Under the pieces are notes generated by a model. That model saw only the letters and a program-made list of their open reading frames with translations, was not told where the DNA came from and did not search any database. From positions 1 to 45,911 of the forward strand of contig JANYGO010000134.1 of assembly GCA_025362325.1 (NCBI GenBank): 45,911 bases of DNA. Direction: 5' to 3'. Position 1 is the first letter of the stretch; the number at the start of each line of letters is the position of its first letter. Made by a program: the position numbers and the translations under genes. Origin of the DNA: Cyanobacteriota bacterium. GTDB taxonomy: Bacteria; Cyanobacteriota; Cyanobacteriia; Cyanobacteriales; Microcoleaceae. Shown piece after piece: positions 16,856-24,401 of the stretch.

Positions 16856-18004
16856 ATGATTTTATTAATCCTGGTTTTCCTGTTGGTGGTATCGAGTCAG
16901 TCAGAAAATAGTGGAAATGAACCTTACTCATGGGTCGTGCAGAAACAACGGGGCGATAGTGGACGGACATTTACTGATTGGTGTCGCGAAAAGGCTTCTT
17001 TGAGTCCTGAAACTAAACATACTGTTGAGGTGTTGTTGAAGAAAGCGGGAACTACTGAGTGCAAGGCAGCCGATCGACAACTTTCGAGTCTCACGCGACT
17101 TACCCTCGACAACAATCAAATCAAGGACATCGAACCGCTAACATCCTTGACTAACCTGACTACGCTCTCCCTCGACAGCAATCAGATTGGGAACATCAAA
17201 CCACTAGCATCCTTGACTAACCTGACTTTCCTCTCCCTCGACAGCAATCAAATCAGCGACATCAAACCGCTAGCATCCTTGACTAAACTGGCTTCGCTCT
17301 CCCTCGACAAAAATCCAATCAAGGACATCAAACCGCTAGCATCCTTAACTAAACTGGATCGGCTCGCCCTCGATGGCAATCAAATCAAGGACATCAAACC
17401 GCTAGCATCTTTGACTCATCTGACCGATCTATACCTCTACAACAATCAAATCAGCGACATCAAACCGCTAGCATCCTTGACTAACCTGACTGTGCTCTCC
17501 CTCTACAACAATCAAATCAGCGACATCAAACCGCTAGCATCCTTGACTAAACTGACTGTGCTCTCCCTCTACAACAATCAAATCAGCGACATCAAACCGC
17601 TAGCATCCTTGACCAACCTGATTGCACTCGACCTCGACAAGAATCAAATCAGCGACATCAAACCGCTAGCCCCGACATCACTTATCACACAAACCCGCCT
17701 CACTTCTCGCCATGACCTAGATCACATCGCGGAGAAACTGGCTGTTCCTTCGCAATCACATCCACTTGCTGGTTTCTGGAAAAGTGGCGATTGCTCCGAT
17801 GACTTTGGGTTAGCAATTGCTCCCGCAGGGAAAGGTCTCTACTCAATTTCGTTTTGTGGCCCTGGTGGGTGCTTTGTGCCAGGTACTTATCGGCCCAATA
17901 GTCCCATAGTCGGCGACCCAAGTTATCGTGTAGTTAACAACAATACAATAGATGTTGATAGGCGTGATGGCTTCGCTCGCTCCATTCGCTGTCCATCACG
18001 CTAA
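16856..18004 (+). CDS. Leucine-rich-repeat protein with cysteine-containing C-terminal domain
   Basis: Predicted 382-residue exported protein. It has a signal-like N-terminus (MILLILVFLLVVSS), a spacer, one partial and eight full 22-residue leucine-rich repeats of consensus LASLTNLTxLSLYNNQISDIKP (internalin/SDS22 type), and a C-terminal domain of about 95 residues with GFWKSGDCSDDFGLAI, SISFCGPGGCFVPGTYRP and a late Cys. Such repeats usually bind proteins at the cell surface. ATG 16856 is preferred to the in-frame ATG at 16778 because AGAGG lies 9 bp upstream and the hydrophobic segment then starts the protein. It is isolated, between mobile-element remnants, and followed by an attC-like inverted repeat, so it may be an acquired gene. 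Confidence 0.8.
   Translation: MILLILVFLLVVSSQSENSGNEPYSWVVQKQRGDSGRTFTDWCREKASLSPETKHTVEVLLKKAGTTECKAADRQLSSLTRLTLDNNQIKDIEPLTSLTNLTTLSLDSNQIGNIKPLASLTNLTFLSLDSNQISDIKPLASLTKLASLSLDKNPIKDIKPLASLTKLDRLALDGNQIKDIKPLASLTHLTDLYLYNNQISDIKPLASLTNLTVLSLYNNQISDIKPLASLTKLTVLSLYNNQISDIKPLASLTNLIALDLDKNQISDIKPLAPTSLITQTRLTSRHDLDHIAEKLAVPSQSHPLAGFWKSGDCSDDFGLAIAPAGKGLYSISFCGPGGCFVPGTYRPNSPIVGDPSYRVVNNNTIDVDRRDGFARSIRCPSR
17138..17665 (+). repeat. Eight 66-bp direct repeats encoding the LRR array
   Basis: Exactly eight units of 66 bp, no indels. Units 5 to 8 are nearly identical at DNA level (for example CTCTACAACAATCAAATCAG recurs), showing recent expansion or homogenisation. Confidence 0.95.
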
Positions 18005-18018
18005 GAGCCGTCAACAAC

Positions 18019-18112
18019 GGGCTAACAAGTCGCTGCACACCGACAACCTACAGTCTTTGGTCGCAAGCTCCCTGCGCTTCCGGTTGCGGGTGAGCTCTGG
18101 CTTTAGGTTGCC
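18019..18112. repeat. attC-like imperfect inverted repeat after the LRR gene
   Basis: GGGCTAACAAGTCGCTGCAC...CGACAACC on the left pairs imperfectly with GGTTGCGGGTGAGCTCTGGC...TTTAGG on the right. GCTGCAC against GTGAGC leaves one unpaired base, as in integron attC sites, but the right box TTTAGGTT departs from the GTTRRRY consensus. It starts 15 bp after the LRR stop. No integrase gene is in the window. Confidence 0.35.
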
Positions 18113-18179
18113 AAATGCCGATCGTGTACTGGGGTCGATCACAGCTAGCTACAGGGAACCGAAAACTAATATCAGGCAA

Positions 18180-18297
18180 TAGTCCGGACAGTTTTCAATC
18201 ACTAACAGCAGAATGCGGGTTTGGGCCTTCTCAGTGAGGTCAAATGCTAACGGTAGAATGAGGGTTTGGGCCTCGGTCTCAAAAACTGTCCGGAGTA
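18180..18297. mobile_element. MITE-like element 2, same termini as element 1
   Basis: Ends AGTCCGGACAGTTTT (18181) and AAAACTGTCCGGAGT (18282-18296), with CAATA/TATTG outside as in element 1. The 114-bp interior is a tandem duplication of about 28 bp (AGAATG.GGGTTTGGGCCT at 18202-18229 and 18246-18273). Its right end abuts, or is inserted into, a WD40 gene remnant. Confidence 0.7.
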
Positions 18298-18724
18298 TTG
18301 GCAGTGGTGACAAAACTATTAAGTTGTGGAATTGTCACAGTGGTGAATGCCTCCAGACTTGGCAAGGTCACAGCGATTTGGTACGTTCAGTTGCATTTAG
18401 TCCAGATGGTAAACTCTGGCTAGTGGCAGTAGTGACCGAACTGTAAAGTTGTGGGATTCTCGCAGTGGTGAATGCCTCCAGACTTGGCAAGGTCACAGCA
18501 ATTTGATAGGTTCAGTTACATTTAGTCCAGATGGTAAAACTCTGGCTAGCGGTAGCGCTGATGGCACAATTAAGCTTTGGGATGTCAAGACTGGTGAGTG
18601 CCTCAAAACGCTGATAGCTGAAAGACCTTATGAGGGCATGAATATCACGGGCGTTACGGGTTTGACGGATGCTGAAAAAGCGACGATCGCATCTTTAGGG
18701 GCTGTGTGCGACGACGATTTGTAG
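18298..18724 (+). pseudogene. 3' fragment of a WD40-repeat protein, truncated and frameshifted
   Basis: Encodes about two and a half WD40 blades ([27 protein letters not shown]; then [33 protein letters not shown]) and the usual cyanobacterial end of NB-ARC or CHAT WD40 proteins ([20 protein letters not shown]). The 5' part is missing: coding similarity starts right at MITE 2. A one-base loss breaks the frame at 18411-18413, where AAA stands in place of the AAAA of the following blade at 18536. The two pieces read 18298-18446 and 18449-18724 in different frames. Probably non-functional. Confidence 0.85.
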
Positions 18725-18770
18725 AGAGGCGATAATCAGGGCGATCGGGTTTAATCGGGCGATCGAACTC

Positions 18771-18832
18771 AAGAAACCGGGTTTTTCGCAAATTTTAAAC
18801 TGCGGCGGAAATTGTCGAAAAAACCCGGTTTG
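18771..18832. repeat. AGAAACCGGGTTT-type inverted repeat, copy 3
   Basis: AAACCGGGTTTTTCG pairs with CGAAAAAACCCGGTT across a 32-nt loop. It lies between the WD40 remnant and the convergent Uma2 gene and could act as a terminator for either strand. Confidence 0.8.
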
Positions 18833-18880
18833 TGCCTAATTTTAGTCAACCTGTACCTGGATATTAAGGGCGATCGCACT

Positions 18881-19486
18881 TCAGGCCCAAACTTCCGCCA
18901 AATCCAAGACAAACCCCGGTAAAACATCTTCACCCGACAAAGTTGCAGGATTGTCGAGCACTTCCACTTCCCGATTTAACCTGTAAATCTCCACCTTTCG
19001 GTTTTTCCGATCTATCAACCAACCTAAACGCACTTGATTTTCCATGTATTCTTTCATTTTATCTCGCAGCGGCTTCATATTGTCACTTTTAGAACGGAGT
19101 TCCACCACGAAATCAGGACTTAAGGGAAGAAAGCCTTCTTTTTCTTCTGGGGTAAGTGTATCCCACCTTTCTTGACGCATCCAAGACGCATCAAGAGAGC
19201 GATCTGCCCCATTTGGCAAGTGAAAACCAGTAGAAGAATTAAATGCTTTGCCGAGTCCAGTTCGCCTATTCCACAACCAAAGTTGCCCTTCTATATCCAG
19301 ATTTCGATATCCTGTGCCGCCTCCGGTGGGTGGGTTCACGATTAATTCTCCTGTTGCTGTGCGTTCTAATTGTAACTCCCGATTTGCGATCGCCAATTCG
19401 ATGAACTGTTCGCGGGTGACAGTCAGCGTTAGTGTTGGTGGAATATTGATTGCAAGGGCGGTGGCAGATTTAATTTGTGTCATCAT
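18881..19486 (-). CDS. Uma2-family (DUF820) restriction-endonuclease-fold protein
   Basis: Predicted 201-residue PD-(D/E)XK-fold protein. Typical features are LTREQFIELAIAN-like N-terminus, GELIVNPPTGG, a DASWMRQERWDTL strand, PDFVVELRSKSDNMKPLRDKMKEY and the closing WLIDRKNRKVEIYR. These are abundant in cyanobacteria; their activity and targets are unclear. The start at ATG 19486 is preferred to an upstream TTG at 19498 because GAGGA sits just before it. The C-terminus LPGFVLDLAEVWA is complete. The next gene on the opposite strand is another Uma2 gene, divergent, 164 bp away. Confidence 0.85.
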   Translation of the reverse strand: MMTQIKSATALAINIPPTLTLTVTREQFIELAIANRELQLERTATGELIVNPPTGGGTGYRNLDIEGQLWLWNRRTGLGKAFNSSTGFHLPNGADRSLDASWMRQERWDTLTPEEKEGFLPLSPDFVVELRSKSDNMKPLRDKMKEYMENQVRLGWLIDRKNRKVEIYRLNREVEVLDNPATLSGEDVLPGFVLDLAEVWA

Positions 19487-19650
19487 TTTTGTCCTCAAAC
19501 CTATCTTTTTATAGCAGTTTTATTTTAATTGCCCAAAGCCCGAAATGCTTGAGCCTTCGTTGTTTTTATGATAACACTTGGAATTTACAGGCATAAAGGG
19601 CGATCGTATCTGATATCATATAAAAAAAGTTCCACACGGAGAACCGAAAA

Positions 19651-20199
19651 ATGGTAACTTCTACAGTTGTCGCCCCGGCATCTCAAACCTACTCTATAGA
19701 AGCATGGATGGAAAATCCACCGGATCTCCAAGAGTGGGTTGATGGCGAATTATTGGAAAAAAATGGCATGACTCTCAAGCATAGCAAGGTACAAGGAAAT
19801 CTTTACTTTTCCTGGAGAAACTACAAAGAGTCCAGCGGACAGGGAGGAGAGGTTTATACAGACGTTCCCTGCCGCACAAAACAGCAAGGACGCTATCCTG
19901 ATGTTGCCTACCTTCCCCCAGAATTGGCAGCACAATTTGGCAATCTCAAAGTTCTGCCGCAAAGTTTTCCTTTATGTGCTGAAATTGTTTCGCCAACAGA
20001 TTTAGCGGAAGATGTAATTGCTAAAGCTACAGAATATTTAGAATCGGGAAGTGAGGAAGTTTGGCTGGTATATCCCGAAAACCAATGGGTGATTGTAGTA
20101 ACAAAACAAACTAGAATCATCTTTGTTACTGGGGAAATTGTTAGCACTCAAATTGTTTTGCCTGGTTTTAGCATTCCCGTCGATGAATTATTAAAATAA
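19651..20199 (+). CDS. Uma2-family (DUF820) restriction-endonuclease-fold protein
   Basis: Predicted 182-residue Uma2 protein: VDGELLEKNGMTLKHSKVQGNL near the N-terminus, the PDVAYLPPEL strand, the acidic EIVSPTDLAEDVIAKATEYLES segment and LPGFSIPVDELL at the end, all usual for the family. Only distantly similar to its divergent neighbour, so this is probably not a recent tandem duplication. CGGAGA lies about 11 bp before the ATG. Role unknown; no partner gene is visible. Confidence 0.85.
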   Translation: MVTSTVVAPASQTYSIEAWMENPPDLQEWVDGELLEKNGMTLKHSKVQGNLYFSWRNYKESSGQGGEVYTDVPCRTKQQGRYPDVAYLPPELAAQFGNLKVLPQSFPLCAEIVSPTDLAEDVIAKATEYLESGSEEVWLVYPENQWVIVVTKQTRIIFVTGEIVSTQIVLPGFSIPVDELLK

Positions 20200-20209
20200 G
20201 CTATTTTAT

Positions 20210-20266
20210 TCAGTCGGCGGAGGCCGACTTAGTTTGTGTAGTAGCGGTTTCAACCGCCGACTCTCA
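20210..20266. repeat. Dispersed double-hairpin repeat (TTAGTTTGTGTAG core), copy 2
   Basis: AGTCGGCGGAGGCCGACT and GCGGTTTCAACCGC around CTTAGTTTGTGTAGT, matching the copy at 12426-12482. The left hairpin differs in sequence but keeps its stem, a sign that pairing is conserved. Confidence 0.85.
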
Positions 20267-20278
20267 TCGACATTGTTT

Positions 20279-20950
20279 CTAACTATGCTTCGACGCCTTA
20301 ACAAACATTTGCCCGCCCAAAAATCGCCACAAAACAGGCAATTTTAAGTAAACCTTTAACAGCAACGGTGAAGCCGGCCGCCCTTTCGTTGAAAACGGTA
20401 AAAATCTCGGTATCATTTCCTCAACTTTAAACCCCACAGTTTGTAACAGTTCTTGCAACGATAAGTGCGTAATCGGTAGCTGATGGTCGATAAAATCGTA
20501 GTATTCCTTGTACGAGTATTTAAAATTAGGCTGAATCACCAAAAGTGAGCCGCTGGGCTTCAGGGCATCAAAGCAAAACGAGATAATTTCTACAAGTTCC
20601 TCTTTGTTGCGGAGATGTTCAAAAAAGTTAGAGATAAAAATGCGATCGAACTGTTCGATGAAAGAAGTACGATCGCTTAAATTAAGCACATCAATATTCA
20701 GCACTTTGACATCAGCATCAGCAAATAACTTAGAATCAGGATTCAGGTCAATCAAACATTTTTCTTGGGCCCGAATTTGATTGATAAACTCGCAATATCC
20801 GCCGCCAATATCTAAAACCGCCGACTTGGGAGGAACATAATCTTGTAAAAATTCGTCGATTAAAACTTTCCAGAGTGCCACCTTTGCTTGCATTTGGCGG
20901 GAATCAAAGCGGTTGGCGTACAACTTTTTGAGATATGTGTCAGTTTTCAT
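20279..20950 (-). CDS. Class I SAM-dependent methyltransferase
   Basis: Predicted 223-residue methyltransferase. The SAM-binding motif VLDIGGGYCEFI lies near residue 43, followed by the acidic LIDLNPDSKLF strand, a D-V-L-N segment, FDRIFISNFFEHL, and ALKPSGSLLVIQPNF as post-motif III. The start at ATG 20950 (MKTDTYLKKLYANRF) is preferred; a longer frame to 21091 would run into the divergent rfbC gene. It is divergent from rfbC with only 49 bp between start codons, so the promoters overlap. With rhamnose and glycosyltransferase genes nearby it may methylate a sugar or glycan terminus (inference). Confidence 0.8.
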   Translation of the reverse strand: MKTDTYLKKLYANRFDSRQMQAKVALWKVLIDEFLQDYVPPKSAVLDIGGGYCEFINQIRAQEKCLIDLNPDSKLFADADVKVLNIDVLNLSDRTSFIEQFDRIFISNFFEHLRNKEELVEIISFCFDALKPSGSLLVIQPNFKYSYKEYYDFIDHQLPITHLSLQELLQTVGFKVEEMIPRFLPFSTKGRPASPLLLKVYLKLPVLWRFLGGQMFVKASKHS

Positions 20951-20999
20951 AGTAAAATAGCCTTGACTAAGTATGAGTCTATCACTGTCACAGTAAGCT

Positions 21000-21545
21000 A
21001 TGAACGTTATATCTACCGAAATACCGGAAGTTTTGATAATTGAGCCGAAAATTTTCGGAGACGATCGCGGTTTCTTTTTCGAGAGTTTCAATCACCAAGC
21101 TTTCGTAGAAAAAACAGGCGTAACGGCAGAATTTGTTCAAGACAATCATTCCAAGTCGTCTAAAAATGTGTTGCGCGGTTTGCACTACCAAATGCAGCAG
21201 CCTCAAGGCAAATTGCTGCGGGTAGTTGCAGGCGAAATATTTGACGTAGCGGTGGATATTAGAAAAAGTTCGCCGACTTTTGGGCTGTGGGTGGGCTGTT
21301 TGCTGAGTGCAGAAAATAAGCGGCAATTTTGGGTGCCTGCGGGATTTGCTCACGGTTTTTTGGTAGTATCAGAGATTGCTGAAGTTTTGTACAAAACTAC
21401 AGACTACTATGCACCGACACACGAGCGGTGTATCCTGTGGAATGACCCCGATTTGGCGATCGCCTGGCCGCTAGATGGTGCCCAACCAATTTTATCACCT
21501 AAAGACAAAGCTGGACACACGTTGAAAAGAGCTGAAGTGTTTTAA
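21000..21545 (+). CDS. rfbC: dTDP-4-dehydrorhamnose 3,5-epimerase
   Basis: Third enzyme of dTDP-L-rhamnose synthesis, 181 residues, the normal length. The family motifs are present: DDRGFFFESFNHQAF, QDNHSKSSKNVLRGLHYQ (catalytic His in LRGLHYQ), GEIFDVAVDIRKSSPTFG, and PAGFAHGFLV. It lies 2 bp upstream of rfbD on the same strand. The first two pathway genes (rfbA, rfbB) are not in the window, so they must lie elsewhere. A weak AGTAAG precedes the ATG. Confidence 0.95.
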   Translation: MNVISTEIPEVLIIEPKIFGDDRGFFFESFNHQAFVEKTGVTAEFVQDNHSKSSKNVLRGLHYQMQQPQGKLLRVVAGEIFDVAVDIRKSSPTFGLWVGCLLSAENKRQFWVPAGFAHGFLVVSEIAEVLYKTTDYYAPTHERCILWNDPDLAIAWPLDGAQPILSPKDKAGHTLKRAEVF

Positions 21546-21547
21546 TA

Positions 21548-22420
21548 ATGAAAATTTTACTCGCAGGCGGCAGCGGACAGTTAGCTCAAGAATTGCAGCC
21601 CATCTTATTATCTGTGGGAGAGGTTATTGCAGTCGATCGCACTTGCGTCGATTTATCCCAACCCGAAACCATCCGTCAAGCAATGGCTGACATTCAACCG
21701 GATTTAGTTATCAATTCCGGTGCTTACACAGCGGTAGACAAAGCAGAAAGCGAACCCCAATTAGCACACGCAGTCAACGGCATTGCACCGGGAATATTCG
21801 CAGAAGAATGCGAGAAACTGGGCGCAAGTTTAATTCACTTTTCCACTGATTACGTATTTGACGGCAGCAGCGGTTCTGCTTATCTCGAAACAGCTTCTAC
21901 GAATCCGCTCGGAACTTACGGCAAGTCAAAATTAGCAGGTGAGGAAGCAATTCGGCAAGCGGGAAGCAGACATATTATTATTAGAACCGCGTGGGTTTAT
22001 GGCAATGGTGGCAAAGGTAATTTTGTCAAAACCATGCTGAGGTTGGGAAAGGAAAGAGAAGAAATTAGAGTAGTAGCAGATCAGATCGGAAGTCCAACTT
22101 GGACGGCAGATTTGGCGGCTGCAACTACGCAAATCATCCCGGGTATTGGGCTAGAAGGTTTTGGGACTTACCATTATACTAACAGCGGTGTTTGTAGTTG
22201 GTACGATTTTGCGATCGCCATTTTTGAGGAAGCAGAGAAACTCGGCTTTCCCCTGAAAGTTCAGCGCGTAATTCCCATCACCACTGCCGAATATCCAACA
22301 CCCGCAAAACGTCCCGCTTTTTCGGTTCTCTCAACCACAAAGATATCAGCACTTCTGGGCACGTATCCTCCCCACTGGCGGCAAGGGCTCAGACAAATGC
22401 TGGTGAGAGAATTGAAGTGA
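21548..22420 (+). CDS. rfbD: dTDP-4-dehydrorhamnose reductase
   Basis: Last step of dTDP-L-rhamnose synthesis, NAD(P)H-dependent SDR of 290 residues. The cofactor loop is GGSGQLAQEL at the N-terminus, INSGAYTAVDKAE follows, FSTDYVFDG precedes the active-site YGKSKLAGE (Y-x-x-x-K), and VVADQIGSPTWTADLA with YHYTNSGVCSWYDFA are family signatures. It shares an operon with rfbC (2-bp spacing). The downstream hairpin repeat at 22435-22500 could end the transcript before paralogue C. Confidence 0.95.
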   Translation: MKILLAGGSGQLAQELQPILLSVGEVIAVDRTCVDLSQPETIRQAMADIQPDLVINSGAYTAVDKAESEPQLAHAVNGIAPGIFAEECEKLGASLIHFSTDYVFDGSSGSAYLETASTNPLGTYGKSKLAGEEAIRQAGSRHIIIRTAWVYGNGGKGNFVKTMLRLGKEREEIRVVADQIGSPTWTADLAAATTQIIPGIGLEGFGTYHYTNSGVCSWYDFAIAIFEEAEKLGFPLKVQRVIPITTAEYPTPAKRPAFSVLSTTKISALLGTYPPHWRQGLRQMLVRELK

Positions 22421-22434
22421 AAAATTGAAAAGGC

Positions 22435-22500
22435 GAGGGCGGGTTTTGTTCAGAATTTGTCTGTTATATGCAAGGTTTCTCGGCTAAACCCGCCCCTACG
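22435..22500. repeat. GGGCGGGTTT...AAACCCGCCC hairpin repeat
   Basis: GGGCGGGTTT (22437-22446) pairs with AAACCCGCCC (22486-22495) across a 39-nt loop. It follows rfbD and looks like a dispersed repeat; it lacks a T run, so it is not a classic terminator. Confidence 0.7.
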
Positions 22501-22528
22501 AATAAAAATTATTTGTGTTTACTAATTC

Positions 22529-24331
22529 ATGAAAATCAAGCAACAATATGTTTTAATTGCCGCATCAGTGCTCGGCATTCTCATACCAGCCTCCTATATC
22601 TTGTACCTGATATCGCAAGCGGGAGACTTATCCAATTTTGATTATTGGTGGATGACCTGGAATTTTTATTCTGTAGATGGTTTCTCAACCAATCCTTTTA
22701 ATTGGATATTTCGGGCTAACGAGCATTTTGTCTTGATTCCGGCGATTATCTATGCCTTGAATATTGTTGTCACCCAAGGTTCAAATATTGGTTTGTGCCT
22801 AGTTGCTTGGTTTTTGGCTTGGATTCAGTGCCAGGTATTAATTGCTTTACTACCGTTGAGTTTGAGGCGTTTTCCGCTGCAATTTATCTCGGTCATCCTG
22901 TGCATTTCGATTTTTAATTTTACTCCGGCGGCGGCGCATAACTGGATGCGGGGATTTAGTGGTGTTCACTGGATAATTGCTAATTTATTTGTGATTTGTT
23001 CGATATTTTGTTTGCAATCTTATGTGACTATTGTATCAGATAATAGAGAGGCGGAGCCTCTGAATATTCATTCCCAGGCTGTGCCTGGGAACGAGATAGA
23101 GTCTGGGATTGAGAAATGGGAACAAGATAAGTGGGTGATTGGTAGTATTGTGTTTGGGATTTTAGGCTGTATTAGTTACAGCACTCCTTTGGCTTTGTGG
23201 CCAATATTGTGTGCTGCTGCGGTTGTGCTGCGGTTCCCTCGGCGGATAACTTATTTGTATTTCGCTGCTTCGAGTGCGGTGATTGGTATTTATTTTTTAA
23301 CTTATAAAACTCCATCTAATCATCCTTCTTTAACTAAAATTAACCCGCTTAAAGCTCTCGAATATATTCCCATTTATCTCGGTGGAATTTTTAGCGAAAA
23401 CATTATCATTGCGTCAATTATTGGTATAATTGGCTTGATTGCTGTAACGGGTTTTGTCTGTTATTGGCTATTTGTAAAAAAAGTAGATCGCCCAAATTGG
23501 CTGCCTTGGCTGTCCATCCAATTGTACACCCTGCAAACGGCGTTAATGGCCGCTGTGAGTCGATCGGGATTTGGTATCGAACAGGCCACCGCTTCCCGCT
23601 ACGCCACACTCCCAGCCTTGTTTTGGATGAGTACAATTGTTCTCACAGTGCTTGCTGTACGGGAGTTGCAGCCCACACCGAGAATCCAAGGGCGCTGGCT
23701 GACACCGCTGTTTGCAGTCGTGACAGTCGCCGTGATTTTAATGTACGGGGTGGGTGGCGAAACTGCAATGGCGATCGCCCACAGAGCCACCTATCAACCG
23801 CTAGTAGCACTATCACTGCAATTAGGCATCACCGACATAACATTAATTAAAGACAAAGTAGGCAACAAACCGGCGGCATTTGTCGGATTAATCGATGCTT
23901 TAAAAGCTAACAACTTAGTACCATTTAATCGAAATATCAAAAAACATAATTTCTGTGCAGCCTTAGACACACAAATCGATCCCAATTTACTTTCAGCACC
24001 CAAAGACGGAGTACCCGGATATTTTGATACTGTTACCAAACTCGCACCTCAAGCAGCGAGAGTAATTGGCTGGGTAGGAGACCCAGAAAATAATGTAAAA
24101 TGTATTGCTATTCTCAACCAAGAAAATGTAGTGCGAGGTTTCGCCCTGTCAGGATTTCCGCGCCCCGACTTAGTTAACTTGTTTGGTGACTCCTACAAAT
24201 TCGCAGCTTGGAGAGGATACATTCAAACTTCACCAACAGACAAGTTATTGACAGCTTATGCCTCATTTGAAAACCGCGAAGGTTGGGTAGCCTTGCGAAA
24301 TTCCCAAGTAATAGACATCTTGCAAAAATAA
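22529..24331 (+). CDS. Large polytopic membrane protein, paralogue C
   Basis: Unrecognised 600-residue membrane protein, related to A and B. An N-terminal membrane helix is followed by an aromatic/acidic loop (SNFDYWWMTWNFY) and ANEHFVLIPAI, corresponding in place to A's SNHRIVFPK, then about ten hydrophobic segments. The shared motif is PWLSIQLYTLQTALMAAVSR..FG.EQATASRYAT. The soluble C-terminal region of about 190 residues contains a GW-G-D-P segment like that of A (RVIGWVGDPENN). The cytosolic or loop insertion REAEPLNIHSQAVPGNEI (about 173-190) is encoded by a dispersed repeat. It is followed 70 bp later by a GtrB-like GT2, so a lipid-linked sugar transferase role is plausible but unproven. 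Confidence 0.8.
   Translation: MKIKQQYVLIAASVLGILIPASYILYLISQAGDLSNFDYWWMTWNFYSVDGFSTNPFNWIFRANEHFVLIPAIIYALNIVVTQGSNIGLCLVAWFLAWIQCQVLIALLPLSLRRFPLQFISVILCISIFNFTPAAAHNWMRGFSGVHWIIANLFVICSIFCLQSYVTIVSDNREAEPLNIHSQAVPGNEIESGIEKWEQDKWVIGSIVFGILGCISYSTPLALWPILCAAAVVLRFPRRITYLYFAASSAVIGIYFLTYKTPSNHPSLTKINPLKALEYIPIYLGGIFSENIIIASIIGIIGLIAVTGFVCYWLFVKKVDRPNWLPWLSIQLYTLQTALMAAVSRSGFGIEQATASRYATLPALFWMSTIVLTVLAVRELQPTPRIQGRWLTPLFAVVTVAVILMYGVGGETAMAIAHRATYQPLVALSLQLGITDITLIKDKVGNKPAAFVGLIDALKANNLVPFNRNIKKHNFCAALDTQIDPNLLSAPKDGVPGYFDTVTKLAPQAARVIGWVGDPENNVKCIAILNQENVVRGFALSGFPRPDLVNLFGDSYKFAAWRGYIQTSPTDKLLTAYASFENREGWVALRNSQVIDILQK
23046..23095. repeat. Dispersed palindromic repeat inside paralogue C
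   Basis: Two palindromes, GAGGCGGAGCCTC and TTCCCAGGCTGTGCCTGGGAA, joined by TGAATATTCA. Pairs of this type occur between genes in Oscillatoriales (remembered, not checked). Here it is read in frame and adds about 17 residues to the protein. Confidence 0.8.
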
Positions 24332-24401
24332 TCGTCCCCCAAAAATGATTAAAAGAACTTTTGCAATCTTGTCTAATCAATAATACTTACAAAAATTAGC
24401 T

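Noticed and set aside
17138..17665. CRISPR-like regular repeats
   Set aside because: The 66-bp units are in-frame leucine-rich-repeat codons.
18881..20199. The two Uma2 genes as a restriction or defence system
   Set aside because: No methylase, helicase or other defence gene is nearby; Uma2 genes are widespread in cyanobacteria.
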